DNA of 64,000 nucleotides from positions 1 to 64,000 of the forward strand of contig JARLIM010000017.1 in the NCBI GenBank assembly GCA_031291725.1. Direction: 5' to 3'. Origin of the DNA: Acetobacteraceae bacterium (GTDB lineage: Bacteria > Pseudomonadota > Alphaproteobacteria > Acetobacterales > Acetobacteraceae). Shown here in pieces: positions 8,633-17,987 of the stretch. The position numbers and the translations under genes were made by a program. The notes under the pieces were generated by a model. It did not search any database. It was given only the letters and a program-made list of their open reading frames with translations, and was not told the origin of the DNA. How positions within the stretch are numbered: position 1 is the first letter of the stretch; every line of letters starts with the position of its first letter.

Positions 8633-9243
8633 GTCTCCAGATGGCGACGCCGCCGTTGCTGCTGGCCAGCGCGTCCACGGCGCGGCGTGCGGTGTTGGAG
8701 GCGGCGGGGCTGCGCTTCACGGCCGAGGCTGCCCACATCGATGAGGCGGCCATCAAGCAGGCTGCCAAGGCTGAGGGTCTGAAAGCGGATGAGACCGCGC
8801 TGATCCTGTCAGAAATGAAGGCTCAACGCCTCTCTCGCCGCTATCCGGATGCGTTGGTGATCGGCTGCGATCAATTGCTGGTCTGTGAAGGCCAGTGGTT
8901 CGACAAGCCCGCCGATCTTGCGGCAGCCTCGGCGCAACTCACGGCGTTGCGCGGCAAGACGCATGTGCTGGAAACCGCTTTGGTCTGCATGAGAAATGAG
9001 CAGATCCTCTGGCACCACGTCGCCCGCCCGAAGCTTGCAATGCGCCCCTTCAGCGATGAATTCCTCGCCGCCTACTTAGCCCTTGAAGGCGAGGCGGTGC
9101 TGTCCAGCGTGGGCGCCTATCGGCTGGAAGGCCTGGGCGTGCAGTTATTCGACACCATCACCGGCGAACACAGCGCCATTCTGGGGCTACCGCTGCTGCC
9201 GCTGCTGGGGTTCCTGCGACAGAATGGGGTTTTGCTGGCCTAA
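8629..9243 (+). CDS. maf: Maf family nucleotide pyrophosphatase
   Basis: A 204-residue Maf/HAM1-fold house-cleaning enzyme that hydrolyses non-canonical or excess nucleoside triphosphates to monophosphates. It has the conserved N-terminal [18 protein letters not shown] (usually S-x-S-x-R), the catalytic aspartate region VIGCDQLL, and the C-terminal [12 protein letters not shown]. Substrate type (dTTP/UTP or m7GTP) is not clear. It is coupled to ppsR by ATGA. In many alphaproteobacteria aroE and coaE follow; here recR lies convergent and the two stop codons overlap. Confidence 0.9.
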   Translation: MSLQMATPPLLLASASTARRAVLEAAGLRFTAEAAHIDEAAIKQAAKAEGLKADETALILSEMKAQRLSRRYPDALVIGCDQLLVCEGQWFDKPADLAAASAQLTALRGKTHVLETALVCMRNEQILWHHVARPKLAMRPFSDEFLAAYLALEGEAVLSSVGAYRLEGLGVQLFDTITGEHSAILGLPLLPLLGFLRQNGVLLA

Positions 9244-9833
9244 ACCGGCCGCCTGCTCCGCAAGGCCGCCGCCAGCGTGCCGTCATCGAGCACATCCAGC
9301 GCACCGCCCATCGGAACCCCCTGCCCCACACGGGTGACATTGACGTTGAACGGCCGGATCCGGTCGGTCAGCCAATGCGCCGTGGTGGCGCCATCCACCG
9401 TCGCACCCAGGGCGAGGATAATTTCAGCGATGCCGCCCGCCTGCAATTTGTCCAGCAGGGGTTGCAGATTCAAATCCTCCGGCCCCTGCCCTGCCAATGC
9501 CGACAGCGTGCCGCCGAGAACGTGATAGACGCCGCGATGCACATGCGCACGCTCCAACGCCCACACATCGCCCACCTGCTCCACCACGCAGATCAAGCCC
9601 CGATCGCGATGCGGATCGACGCAGATGGCGCACGGGTCCTGGCTGTCCAGATTGCCGCAGAGATGACAGCTGCGAATGGCGGCGGCAGCGTCCTGCAGCG
9701 CATGGGCCAGCGGCAGCATCCGCGTTGCCGGTTCCTGCAACAGCTTCAGCGCCGCCCGCCTTGCACTGCGCGGACCAAGACCGGGTAGCCGCGACAGCAG
9801 CGCCACCAAGCGCTCGATTTCAGGACCGCCCAT
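9240..9833 (-). CDS. recR: Recombination mediator RecR
   Basis: A 197-residue RecR that works with RecO (and RecF) to load RecA at single-strand gaps. Features are the N-terminal helix-hairpin-helix (LSRLPGLGPRSARRAALKLL), the zinc finger of four cysteines (CHLCGNLDSQDPCAIC) at about 56-71, and the Toprim domain beginning with LICVVEQVGDVWALE. The length is normal. Its ATG overlaps the ftsK stop (ATGA), so it is translated downstream of ftsK. Confidence 0.96.
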   Translation of the reverse strand: MGGPEIERLVALLSRLPGLGPRSARRAALKLLQEPATRMLPLAHALQDAAAAIRSCHLCGNLDSQDPCAICVDPHRDRGLICVVEQVGDVWALERAHVHRGVYHVLGGTLSALAGQGPEDLNLQPLLDKLQAGGIAEIILALGATVDGATTAHWLTDRIRPFNVNVTRVGQGVPMGGALDVLDDGTLAAALRSRRPV

Positions 9834-12391
9834 CAGCGCTCATCTTCCTCCGCCCCACGTCGCCGCGTGAGAATCTCGCGTTTGCCGGCATGGTTGGGCG
9901 TGGTGATGATGCCCTCGCGCTCCATCTGCTCGATCAAATTCGCCGCGCGGTTATAGCCGATCTTCAGCACGCGCTGGAGGTAGGACGTGCTCGCCTTGCC
10001 GTCCCGCGTGACGATCTCCACCGCCATGTCGAACAGCGATTTGTCATCGTCGCTCGCCCCGGCAATGCCGGACATGCTGAGCTGTTCCGGCTCTTCAGGC
10101 GCTTCGGTGATGTCTTCCTGATAATCCGGCTCGCCCTGTTCGCGCAGGAACGCCACCACGTCCTCCACCTCACGGTCTGTCACGAACGGGCCGTGCACGC
10201 GGGTGGTGCGGCTATCGGCCTGGAACAGCATATCGCCCTGGCCCAGAAGCTGTTCGGCCCCCATCTCGCCCAGAATGGTGCGGCTGTCGTGTTTGTTGAC
10301 CACGCGGAAGCTGATGCGGGTGGGGAAATTGGCCTTGATGGTGCCGGTGATCACGTCCACCGAGGGGCGCTGTGTGGCCATGATGACATGAATGCCCGCC
10401 GCCCGCGCCATCTGGGCGAGGCGCATCACGCTCGCCTCGATGTCCTTGCCGGCGACCATCATCAGATCGGCCATCTCGTCGATCACCACCACGATCAGCG
10501 GCAGGGCGTTCAGCGCCAGTTTCTGATCTTCGAAAATCGGCTTGCCGGTTTCGCTGTCAAAGCCGGTCTGCACCCGGCGGCTGACCACTTCGCCCTTGGC
10601 GGCGGCTTCGGCCACGCGGGCGTTGTAGCCGGCAAGGTTGCGCACGCCGAGTTGGCTCATCGCCCGATAGCGACGCTCCATCTCCCGCACCGTCCATTTC
10701 AGCGCGGCGATCGCCTTGGCGGGGTCCGTCACCACCGGAGAGAGCAGATGCGGAATGCCCTCATAGACCGACAGTTCCAGCATCTTCGGATCGATCATGA
10801 TCAGGCGACACTCGGCGGGCGAGAGCTTGTAGAGCAGCGAGAGGATCATCGCGTTGATCCCCACCGACTTGCCCGATCCGGTGGTGCCGGCGACGAGCAG
10901 ATGCGGCATGCGGGCGAGGTCGGCCAATACCGGGTCGCCGCCGATATTCTGGCCAAGCGCGATGCCCAGGCGCCCGCTTTGATGCTCCCATTCCGGCGAG
11001 GTGAGCAACTCGGACAAATACACCGTCTCCCGCTTGGCGTTGGGCACTTCCACGCCGAGCACAGTGCGGCCGGGCACCACGGCGATGCGCACCGCATGCA
11101 CGGCCAGGCTGCGGGCGACGTCATCGGCCAGGCCGATCACACGGGCGGCGCGGGTGCCGGGGGCAGGTTCGAGTTCATACAGTGTTACCACCGGGCCGGG
11201 GCGGATGTTCACAATCTCGCCCTGCACGCCGTAATCCTTCAGCACGGCTTCGAGCAGACGCGCGTTTTCCTCCAACTCCTCCGGCGACAGTTTCGCGGTG
11301 GCGTTGCGCGGTGGGGCGGGGGTGAGCAGGTCGATGGGCGGGAATTCCCAGCGGATCTCCGGCTGTGCATGCGCGCTGTGCTGCGGCGCCGCTTTCTGCT
11401 GGGCACCGGCAAACAGCCCGAATTTGGCAGTGGCGGGCGGCAGAGATGCTGCCTGGACCGGCGGCCGCGCGAATTCGTCGTCGTCGTCGTCGTCGGATGG
11501 CTGCGGTGGGGTGACACGGGGTTCAGGGCGTGGTGCCGGCAGGCTGGGTTCGCTGCGCGTGCGGACAGATGTCTCGGCGGGGCTGCCCGGGCGGCGCGCG
11601 GCGTGTGCCGGGGCAGCGGGGCGTGGGGCATCAGCGGTCTGGCCGATAATACGCGGCGGCGCATCCGGTTTGGTGCCGTTGATGGTGCGCAGCGTCCATG
11701 TGCCGAACCGAATGGCCGCTGAACTGCCATTGGCCACCACATCGGATGCCTGTTTCGCCCGCAATGCGGAGCCGCGCGCGGCACGACCGGCAGCGCTCCA
11801 TTCGGTGGTCGTCAATCCCAGAGCAAGCACGCCGAACACCAGAGCGATCACGGTATCCACACCCAGGCCCACGCTGGGGCCCACCGGGCCGAGCACTTCG
11901 CGCGTCACCTCGGCGGCGTTGTGGGCGAGCAGCATACCGACAGCACCACCCAAGCCGGCTTCGGTGGGCCATGTCAGCATGGCGTGGTCGGCAGCGGTAA
12001 GCCCCTGCCCACCGGCGGCCAGCAATCCAGCCAGGGCGGGCATTGCCAACAGCAGCGCGGCAAGACGCAGTGGGGCCATCGTCAAGCCGCGATGTGAACC
12101 GACGCGCCACGCCCAGCCGAGCAGGGCAATGGCGGGCAAGGCACCGGCAAGGCCGAATCCCTGCAACAATGCGTCAGCCACCATGGCGCCCGGCGGCCCG
12201 GCCAGATTGGCGGCACGAGCGATGGTGGCGGTGTCGAGTGACGGGTCGAGCGAATTGTAGCTGCCAATCGCCACCAACAGTGCCACGCCAAGTGCGGCCA
12301 GCAACAAGGCCACCAATTCCTCCACCCGTCTGCGCATCAACACGCGCAAGGGTGGGGCGAATTCCGGCTGATCGGCCAGTGTGGGCGGCAT
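9833..12391 (-). CDS. ftsK: DNA translocase FtsK
   Basis: An 852-residue septal DNA translocase that moves chromosome ends and activates XerCD recombination at dif. The N-terminal membrane domain has about four hydrophobic segments in the first 190 residues. A Pro/Ala-rich linker with a [10 protein letters not shown] acidic patch follows. The alpha/beta motor has Walker [11 protein letters not shown] near residue 500 and Walker [14 protein letters not shown]. The C-terminal gamma winged helix ([20 protein letters not shown]) reads KOPS. I start at ATG 12391, which has a GGAG site; a GTG at 12433 would add 14 residues. Confidence 0.96.
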   Translation of the reverse strand: MPPTLADQPEFAPPLRVLMRRRVEELVALLLAALGVALLVAIGSYNSLDPSLDTATIARAANLAGPPGAMVADALLQGFGLAGALPAIALLGWAWRVGSHRGLTMAPLRLAALLLAMPALAGLLAAGGQGLTAADHAMLTWPTEAGLGGAVGMLLAHNAAEVTREVLGPVGPSVGLGVDTVIALVFGVLALGLTTTEWSAAGRAARGSALRAKQASDVVANGSSAAIRFGTWTLRTINGTKPDAPPRIIGQTADAPRPAAPAHAARRPGSPAETSVRTRSEPSLPAPRPEPRVTPPQPSDDDDDDEFARPPVQAASLPPATAKFGLFAGAQQKAAPQHSAHAQPEIRWEFPPIDLLTPAPPRNATAKLSPEELEENARLLEAVLKDYGVQGEIVNIRPGPVVTLYELEPAPGTRAARVIGLADDVARSLAVHAVRIAVVPGRTVLGVEVPNAKRETVYLSELLTSPEWEHQSGRLGIALGQNIGGDPVLADLARMPHLLVAGTTGSGKSVGINAMILSLLYKLSPAECRLIMIDPKMLELSVYEGIPHLLSPVVTDPAKAIAALKWTVREMERRYRAMSQLGVRNLAGYNARVAEAAAKGEVVSRRVQTGFDSETGKPIFEDQKLALNALPLIVVVIDEMADLMMVAGKDIEASVMRLAQMARAAGIHVIMATQRPSVDVITGTIKANFPTRISFRVVNKHDSRTILGEMGAEQLLGQGDMLFQADSRTTRVHGPFVTDREVEDVVAFLREQGEPDYQEDITEAPEEPEQLSMSGIAGASDDDKSLFDMAVEIVTRDGKASTSYLQRVLKIGYNRAANLIEQMEREGIITTPNHAGKREILTRRRGAEEDER

Positions 12392-12500
12392 GCGGTGCTC
12401 CAAAGCTGCAAGGATGCGCCGAACACCTCCCACGGCGCATGCGCTTTATGCCACAACTGGCTGAATCCGCAGACATCAAATGTCGGATGCCAATTCCGTA

Positions 12501-12534
12501 CAAAAAGAAAGGCGCCCCGTTGCCGGAGCGCCTT
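12501..12534 (-). terminator. Intrinsic terminator of the glnK-amtB unit
   Basis: Read on the minus strand, AAGGCGC pairs with GCGCCTT across an 11-12 base loop and is followed by TCTTTTTG. The hairpin begins 26 bases after the amtB stop codon. Confidence 0.8.
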
Positions 12535-12559
12535 CCCTTCAGACCAGAGTATCTGGCGA

Positions 12560-13975
12560 TCAGCCGAGACGTTCGCCATGCAGCGAGACGTCCAGACCTT
12601 CGCGCTCGTCCTCGGCGCTCACACGGATGCCAATAACGGCATCGATGATCTTGAGGATGATGAAGGACAACACGCCCGACCACACCAGCGTCACGCACAC
12701 CGCGATCACCTGGGCTTCGAATTGCGGCAGGCCGCCAATGTGCACGCCGTCCGGGGCGTCCTTGGTGGCCGAGAACGGGCCGTAGGCGAACACACCGGTG
12801 AGCAGAGCGCCGACGATGCCGCCGATGCCGTGCACGCCGAAGGTGTCCAGGGAGTCGTCATAGCCCAGCATGTGCTTCAGGCTGGTGGCCGACCAGAAGC
12901 AGATCACGCCGGCAGCGACGCCGATGATGATCGAAGCGCCCGGCGTGACGAAGCCGGAAGCAGGCGTGATGGCAACCAGACCGGCAACCGCGCCGGAGAT
13001 CGCACCCAGCACCGAGGGCTTACCCTTGGTGGCCCATTCCGCAAACGTCCAACCCAGCGCGGCGGCAGCGGTGGCGATCTGCGTCACGGTCATCGCCATG
13101 CCGGCCAGACCATTGGCACCAACCGCCGAACCAGCGTTGAAGCCGAACCAGCCCACCCACAGAAGGGAGGCGCCGATGACGGCATAGGCCAGGTTGTACG
13201 GAGCCATGTTCTCCGTCTCATAGCCCAGGCGCTTGCCGAGCATGAGGCAGCAAACCAGGCCAGCAATACCTGCGTTGATGTGCACGACCGTGCCACCAGC
13301 GAAGTCGGCAGCGCCCGGCAGACCGAACACGCCAGCGCCGAGGAAGCCGGTTGCAGACCACACCCAGTGCGCGATCGGCGAGTAAACCAGGATCGACCAA
13401 GCCACCATGAAGATGCACATCGCCGAGAACTTCATACGGTCAGCAAATGCGCCGCAGATCAGGGCCGGGGTGATGATCGCGAAGGTCATCTGGAACATCA
13501 TGAAGACGCTCTCAGGGATCGTCTCAGTCGTCGCACCGTCCGTGCCGGCACCCAGGATGAACGGCTTGTCGAAGTTCTGAGCGATGCCATCCAGCATCAC
13601 GCGGCTGAAGTCACCAATATAGGCATTGCCGTTGGTGAAGGCGAGCGAATAGCCCACCACAGCCCAGGTGATCGTCACCAGCGCGGTGATCATGAAGGAC
13701 TGCATCAGCGTGGCCAGGATGTTCTTCTTGCGAACCATGCCCGCATAGAACAAAGCCAGACCCGGGATGGTCATCATCAGCACGAGAGCTGTCGAGGTCA
13801 GCATCCAAGCGGTATCACCGCTGTCCAGCTTCGGGGCATCGGCCGCGGCTGCGGCAGCCGGTGCGGCGGCGGCAGCGGCAGCACCCACTGCGGTCGCGGC
13901 ATCGTCCGCCCAGGCGGGGACTGCCAAAAGCAGAGGCAACAGCGCCAAACCGGCGCGGCGCATCGTTGTTTTCAT
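12560..13975 (-). CDS. amtB: Ammonium transporter AmtB
   Basis: A 471-residue Amt/Rh family channel that takes up ammonium. A cleavable signal peptide (MKTTMRRAGLALLPLLLAVP to WADD) and an Ala-rich spacer precede the Amt domain, which begins DTAWMLTSTALVLMMTIPGLALFY. Conserved elements include the histidine region FAGGTVVHINAGIAGLVC and the later DTFGVHGIGGIVGALLTG, which supply the two pore histidines. I start at ATG 13975 because AAGGA lies nine bases upstream; ATG 13984 is too close to that site. It sits 26 bases after glnK, the usual pairing. Confidence 0.96.
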   Translation of the reverse strand: MKTTMRRAGLALLPLLLAVPAWADDAATAVGAAAAAAAPAAAAAADAPKLDSGDTAWMLTSTALVLMMTIPGLALFYAGMVRKKNILATLMQSFMITALVTITWAVVGYSLAFTNGNAYIGDFSRVMLDGIAQNFDKPFILGAGTDGATTETIPESVFMMFQMTFAIITPALICGAFADRMKFSAMCIFMVAWSILVYSPIAHWVWSATGFLGAGVFGLPGAADFAGGTVVHINAGIAGLVCCLMLGKRLGYETENMAPYNLAYAVIGASLLWVGWFGFNAGSAVGANGLAGMAMTVTQIATAAAALGWTFAEWATKGKPSVLGAISGAVAGLVAITPASGFVTPGASIIIGVAAGVICFWSATSLKHMLGYDDSLDTFGVHGIGGIVGALLTGVFAYGPFSATKDAPDGVHIGGLPQFEAQVIAVCVTLVWSGVLSFIILKIIDAVIGIRVSAEDEREGLDVSLHGERLG

Positions 13976-14001
13976 CAGTGTCATTCCTTGAAATGAGTCG
14001 C

Positions 14002-14364
<363 letters not shown>

Positions 14365-14431
14365 TCAGGTTACGTCTGCCATCCTGCCTGCCCACACGAC
14401 GTGGCAATCTGACATCACGGGAAAACTACAA

Positions 14432-14448
14432 TTCAAGAAGCGTGCCAG
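14432..14448 (-). promoter_or_regulatory. Sigma-54 (RpoN) promoter for glnK-amtB
   Basis: The minus strand reads CTGGCACGCTTCTTGAA, matching YTGGCACG-N4-TTGCW at all but one or two positions, with the invariant GG and TTG elements correctly spaced. It lies about 90 bases upstream of the glnK ATG. Two GGTGCA motifs farther upstream (14462-14467 and 14542-14547) might be NtrC half-sites, but they are not arranged as a full palindrome. Confidence 0.75.
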
Positions 14449-14575
14449 AGCTTTGTGATGCGGTGCACAATGGCTTGGAATTCACCTGAGCGGGCAATGG
14501 GCAGCCCAACAGCCTGTGCAATTGGCGCGGATTCAAGATTGGGTGCACAATAAATTGGCAGATCTGGAGACTCTT

Positions 14576-15796
14576 ATGTCGGATGTAGTCGAGGTTGATG
14601 TCGCCATCGTCGGTGCCGGTCCGGTGGGGGGCACGCTTGCCTGCCTGCTTGCCAAGCGTGGTGCGCGCGTGGCGGTCATTGATCGCGCCGCGCTGCCGCC
14701 GATGGAGCACCCGGATTTCGACGGTCGCGCCTATGCGATTGCCGCAGGCTCCAAGCGGGTGATGGAAGAGGCCGGGCTGTGGAACGAATTGCCCTACCCC
14801 GCCGGCCCAATCCGCGACATTCGCGTCACCGATGGCAAGGTCGGCCGCCCGGCTTCGCGTCTGTTCCTGCATTTCGACAGCCGGGACGCGGGCGAGGATC
14901 TGGAGGGGGAGGTGTTCGGCTGGATGATCGAGGCGCGCAGTCTGCGCATGGCGATCAATGCGGCATTGGATCGCACTGACAATTTGCTCGTTTTTGCACC
15001 TGCCGAGGCGAAAGTTCGGCGCAATGATGAGCATGCGGAGATCGACATCGCAGGCGGCCCCACCTTGCGCGCCGCCTTGGTGATCGCCGCCGAGGGGCGT
15101 CAATCGCCGCTCCGCCAGGCAGCCGGCATTCGCGTCACCCGCCTGCCCTATCATCAAACCGGCATGGTCGGCTCGATTGTGCACGAGAAGCCGCATAACG
15201 GCTCCGCCTTGGAGCATTTCCTGCCCGCCGGCCCGTTCGCGCAGCTGCCGATGGAGGGCATTGCGGATGCGCCGAACCTGTCCGCCTTCGTCTGGACCGA
15301 ACGCGACGAGATGGCCCAACGCATGATGGCCCTCAGTGACGAGGTGTTCGCCCGCGAATTGCGTCGCCGGATGGGCGATCATCTGGGTGAGGTGAAGCTG
15401 ATCGGGCGGCGCTGGAGCTATCCGCTCAGCCTGATGCACGCCGAACGCTATCACGACACCCGCCTCGCCCTCGCCGGCGATGCCGCGCATGGGATGCACC
15501 CGATTGCCGGCCAAGGCCTCAATGTCGGCTTCCGCGATGTGGGGGCATTGGGGCGGTTGATTGGGGACGCGATCGAGGCCGGTGAAGATGTCGGCAGCCC
15601 GGCGCTGTTGCGTCGCTATCAGGCGGAGCGTCGTCCGGACACCACGGCGATGCTGGCGGCAACCGACGTGATCGACCGTCTGTTCAGCAACGACAATCCG
15701 GCCTTGCGGCTGGTGCGCGATGTCGGAATTGCCGCGGTGCATCGCATGCCGCGCCTGAAGCGGATGTTCATGCGGCAGGCGATGGGCGTGGGCTAA
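14576..15796 (+). CDS. UbiH/UbiF/Coq6 family FAD-dependent hydroxylase
   Basis: A 406-residue flavin monooxygenase of the ubiquinone-biosynthesis hydroxylase family, which adds ring hydroxyls to the quinone precursor. The N-terminal Rossmann motif is DVAIVGAGPVGGTLAC, and the FAD-binding GD motif is LALAGDAAHGMHPIAGQGLN near residue 300. A conserved DGRAYAIA lies near residue 45. Which ring carbon it hydroxylates is not evident. I start at ATG 14576, preceded by GGAG; a GTG at 14516 would extend into the divergent glnK control region. It is a single gene. Confidence 0.9.
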   Translation: MSDVVEVDVAIVGAGPVGGTLACLLAKRGARVAVIDRAALPPMEHPDFDGRAYAIAAGSKRVMEEAGLWNELPYPAGPIRDIRVTDGKVGRPASRLFLHFDSRDAGEDLEGEVFGWMIEARSLRMAINAALDRTDNLLVFAPAEAKVRRNDEHAEIDIAGGPTLRAALVIAAEGRQSPLRQAAGIRVTRLPYHQTGMVGSIVHEKPHNGSALEHFLPAGPFAQLPMEGIADAPNLSAFVWTERDEMAQRMMALSDEVFARELRRRMGDHLGEVKLIGRRWSYPLSLMHAERYHDTRLALAGDAAHGMHPIAGQGLNVGFRDVGALGRLIGDAIEAGEDVGSPALLRRYQAERRPDTTAMLAATDVIDRLFSNDNPALRLVRDVGIAAVHRMPRLKRMFMRQAMGVG

Positions 15797-15830
15797 AGCG
15801 TTATGATGGGGCGTTGAAGCAACATCCCCC

Positions 15831-15872
15831 CGTCATTGCGCGCGCAGCGCAGCAATCCATCGCGATGCAGCC
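15831..15872 (+). repeat. Dispersed intergenic repeat
   Basis: Starts CGTCATTGCGCGCGCAGCG and ends CGATGCAGCC. It lies in the gap after ubiH and matches the copies at 19652, 19774 and (reversed) 4007. Confidence 0.75.
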
Positions 15873-15933
15873 AACATGGCGATGGAGTGGCGTGGTCAAG
15901 TTTCAGCCCGCGATCATCACACTCTAAACGCGC

Positions 15934-15956
15934 GGGGCAGGTCGTGGACCCGCCCC
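15934..15956. terminator. Strong hairpin between convergent ubiH and sorB, possible terminator
   Basis: GGGGCAGGTC pairs with GACCCGCCCC across a GTG loop with one mismatch. No T tract follows, so it may stabilise the RNA end or assist Rho-independent arrest only weakly. Confidence 0.45.
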
Positions 15957-15969
15957 ACGGGTTCATGTT

Positions 15970-16284
15970 CTATTTCGCCGTATAGGTCGCCGCCAGATAA
16001 TCCACGATCTTCGGCACGTTGTCCGGCTCAACCTGCGCGCCGAACACCTTCTGCATCTTGGTCACTTCAGCCGTCCAGAAGCCTTTCGCATCTTTTTGCG
16101 GGGTTGGCTGGGTGGTGATGTAATCCACCGAATGACAGGCGCCGCAGGTGGCTTGGGCGATGTCTGAATTCGGCCCGCTGGCCAACGCGGCCGTCTCTTC
16201 CGGCAGAACATAATGAACGGGGGCGGCCATCGCCGTGCTGCCGAACAGCAGGCAGACGGCGGCGAATGAGGAAATGATGCGCAT
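15970..16284 (-). CDS. sorB: Sulfite dehydrogenase cytochrome c subunit SorB
   Basis: A 104-residue exported monohaem cytochrome c. A signal peptide (about 1-21, ending TAMA) precedes the haem-binding motif CGACH at residues 47-51; a later methionine (TKMQKVF) is the likely sixth ligand. It lies 11 bases after the sulfite oxidase-like gene. In Starkeya-type SorAB the small cytochrome receives electrons from the molybdenum subunit. The size and pairing support SorB. Confidence 0.88.
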   Translation of the reverse strand: MRIISSFAAVCLLFGSTAMAAPVHYVLPEETAALASGPNSDIAQATCGACHSVDYITTQPTPQKDAKGFWTAEVTKMQKVFGAQVEPDNVPKIVDYLAATYTAK

Positions 16285-16295
16285 GATTGGTCTCC

Positions 16296-17495
16296 TCAGC
16301 CCGCGATGATGGTGGTGGATTCAACATTGTTGCGCATGTAGCCGCCGGGATTCCAGCGTGCTGCCATCGGCTGCTGTTCGCCGCGATGGCTGGTGGCGCG
16401 CACCAGCAGATGATGCGTGCCCGCTGCCAATTGCACGCGCGCCTCCCAGGGGCGGAAGGCATAGCGTCCGTGATTCTCACCGAGCAGTGCAGGCACCCAG
16501 CTGGCACCTTGATCGCGTGAGATTTCCACGTTGCGGATACCGGTGCCTGCATCGAAGGCAATGCCGCGCAGCACAATCTCGCGGTTTGCGGCAACCTTGG
16601 CACCATCAAGATGGCTGGTGAGGAAGCTGCGTACTGTGAATGTGCTGATCGGGCGGGTGGCGCCGGGCGCGGTGCCCGGTTGCACGCTGGCAGTGTCGTT
16701 GTCGGGAACGCGATAAGCGGTGGCCATCCAGAAATTCTGCAATGGCGTATCCAGCACGGTGATCTGATTGAGATGCTTGACCCAGTATGTGCCGAAATAG
16801 CCCGGCACAATCAGGCGCACCGGGAAGCCATTCAGGAAGGGCAATTCGGCCCCGTTCATCGCATAGGCCAGCATCACCTCCCCGTCACGCGCATGATCGA
16901 TCTTCAACGACTTGGCAAAACTGGGTGTTGCTTCAAGCACCGGCCCATCCATGCCCTGGAATTTCACCTCCACAGCACCAGCCTTCACCCCGGCGAGATC
17001 GAGCAGGTGTTTGAGCGGCACGCCGCGCCAGACGGCGTTGCCCATCAAGCCGTTACCCGCTTGCCCACCCGGCACGCGCGGCGCGAAGAAGCCGCGACCA
17101 TTGCCCGAGCATTGGTTGACCGCCGTCAGTTCCACCGAGGGCATCGCCTTGATCTGCTTCAGCGAAAGCGAGACCGGCTTTTCAACATGGCCCTTGATCT
17201 GCACGGCGAAGCTGTCCGGGTCGATCTTATCGTAGGGCACTCCCGCCAGGTGATAGCGCACGAAAAACGCATCGTTGGGGGTGATCAGGCTTTCGTTGAA
17301 AACGCTCAGCGGCGTCTCCAGTTGCGGTGGGCGCGAGGTCAGACGGATAAGCTTGCGTTTTTGCGGATAGGCCACCAAAGGCCGCTCGCCATTTTCAAAC
17401 GGCAGCGTAACACTCTCTGCGCGCGCCGATCCCGCAAGTCCGGCACCAGCAATCATACCAAGCAACATCCGCCGATGTACTGCGCTCATGCGCAT
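16296..17495 (-). CDS. sorA: Periplasmic sulfite dehydrogenase molybdopterin subunit SorA
   Basis: A 399-residue sulfite oxidase family enzyme that oxidises sulfite to sulfate and passes electrons to SorB. The signal peptide with an RR pair (AVHRRMLLGM to SARA) suggests Tat export of a cofactor-loaded protein. The molybdenum-ligating cysteine is C129 in VNQCSGNGRGF. The C-terminal dimerisation domain includes VEISRDQGASWVPA and ends near the MRNNVESTTI strand. A GGGGAG site precedes the ATG. modBC at 47 kb could supply the molybdate needed. About 490 bases separate it from the divergent Nramp gene. Confidence 0.92.
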   Translation of the reverse strand: MRMSAVHRRMLLGMIAGAGLAGSARAESVTLPFENGERPLVAYPQKRKLIRLTSRPPQLETPLSVFNESLITPNDAFFVRYHLAGVPYDKIDPDSFAVQIKGHVEKPVSLSLKQIKAMPSVELTAVNQCSGNGRGFFAPRVPGGQAGNGLMGNAVWRGVPLKHLLDLAGVKAGAVEVKFQGMDGPVLEATPSFAKSLKIDHARDGEVMLAYAMNGAELPFLNGFPVRLIVPGYFGTYWVKHLNQITVLDTPLQNFWMATAYRVPDNDTASVQPGTAPGATRPISTFTVRSFLTSHLDGAKVAANREIVLRGIAFDAGTGIRNVEISRDQGASWVPALLGENHGRYAFRPWEARVQLAAGTHHLLVRATSHRGEQQPMAARWNPGGYMRNNVESTTIIAG

Positions 17496-17664
17496 GATCT
17501 CCCCGTTATTCCTGATTGTATACTACGTATTGACGGCCTGATTTGACCGTGACTTTCTTGGACATTGAAAATATTGACCATAAATAATCGCCGCCGCAAT
17601 GGTCATTCGTTTTAGGGGCCGTCCTGCGTAGGCGGCAGACGCGATGTGCGTTCCGATTCCGCGC

Positions 17665-17693
17665 TTGACCATGCCGTTGAAACAGGCGTAACG
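17665..17693 (+). promoter_or_regulatory. Possible promoter of the Nramp leader transcript
   Basis: TTGACC followed after 17 bases by GTAACG. The -35 element fits the alphaproteobacterial housekeeping form; the -10 is poor. If real, it gives a leader of about 240 bases. Confidence 0.35.
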
Positions 17694-17764
17694 GCGCAGT
17701 CATCGGAAAGTCATTTTCCGGCCACCTCAACACCCAGGGAACCCATGAACCCGCGATCTAGCGC

Positions 17765-17936
17765 CCAACCCTCGGAAGGCGACAGTAGACGCTCAGCGTC
17801 CGCTGCTCTGACCGAAACGGGTTGGTTCATCGCCCGGAATCTGCGTGGAACTGCTTCAGGGTCGGCGATCGACTGACCTGATCCAGCCAGGCGTCTTCCG
17901 GGTCAGTACAACATCTGACCGAAAGGGAGGCGCCCA
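17765..17936 (+). promoter_or_regulatory. Structured 5' leader with competing stems and a hidden ribosome-binding site
   Basis: Upstream part: CCAACCC (17765-17771) pairs perfectly with GGGTTGG (17819-17825) and encloses TCGG/CCGA, CAG/CTG and the hairpin GACGC-TCA-GCGTC, forming a rod like an aptamer. Downstream part: GGTCAG (17901-17906) pairs with CTGACC (17915-17920). This stem is extended by GGCGTCTTCC (17890-17899) with GGGAGGCGCC (17925-17934), ten pairs including two G-U, which buries the GGGAGG ribosome-binding site of the leader ORF. The alternative pairing ACTGACC (17872-17878) with GGTCAGT (17901-17907) would break that hairpin, and CAGGGTC (17857-17863) can in turn pair with GACCTG (17875-17880). 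The pattern suggests translational control by a riboswitch-like switch. The ligand and class are unknown. Confidence 0.65.
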
Positions 17937-17987
17937 ATGGTTGCCCTTCTCGATATCATCCGTTTTCGTGCGGGGGATGCGGCATGA
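17937..17987 (+). CDS. 16-residue leader peptide upstream of the Nramp-type transporter
   Basis: ATG with GGGAGG six bases upstream encodes MVALLDIIRFRAGDAA. The TGA overlaps the transporter ATG (ATGA), so ribosomes ending here can restart on the transporter gene. The ribosome-binding site lies in the 3' arm of the leader hairpin, which makes this tiny ORF the probable point of control. The amino acids show no run of one residue typical of amino-acid attenuators. It is too short for homology tests. Confidence 0.6.
   Translation: MVALLDIIRFRAGDAA

Noticed and set aside
9497-11722. Very long plus-strand open frame opposite recR and ftsK
   Set aside because: A GC-rich antisense shadow: His/Arg/Gly-rich without domain features, while recR and ftsK are clear on the other strand.
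17509-17568. 19-codon ORF (MSKKVTVKSGRQYVVYNQE) just upstream of sorA on the minus strand
   Set aside because: No ribosome-binding site, no overlap with sorA and no structure to suggest a leader peptide.
17640-17764. Hairpin CGGAAA-GTCAT-TTTCCG at 17704-17720 as terminator of sorA or the leader
   Set aside because: No T tract on either strand and it lies upstream of both genes, so it is at most part of the leader fold.
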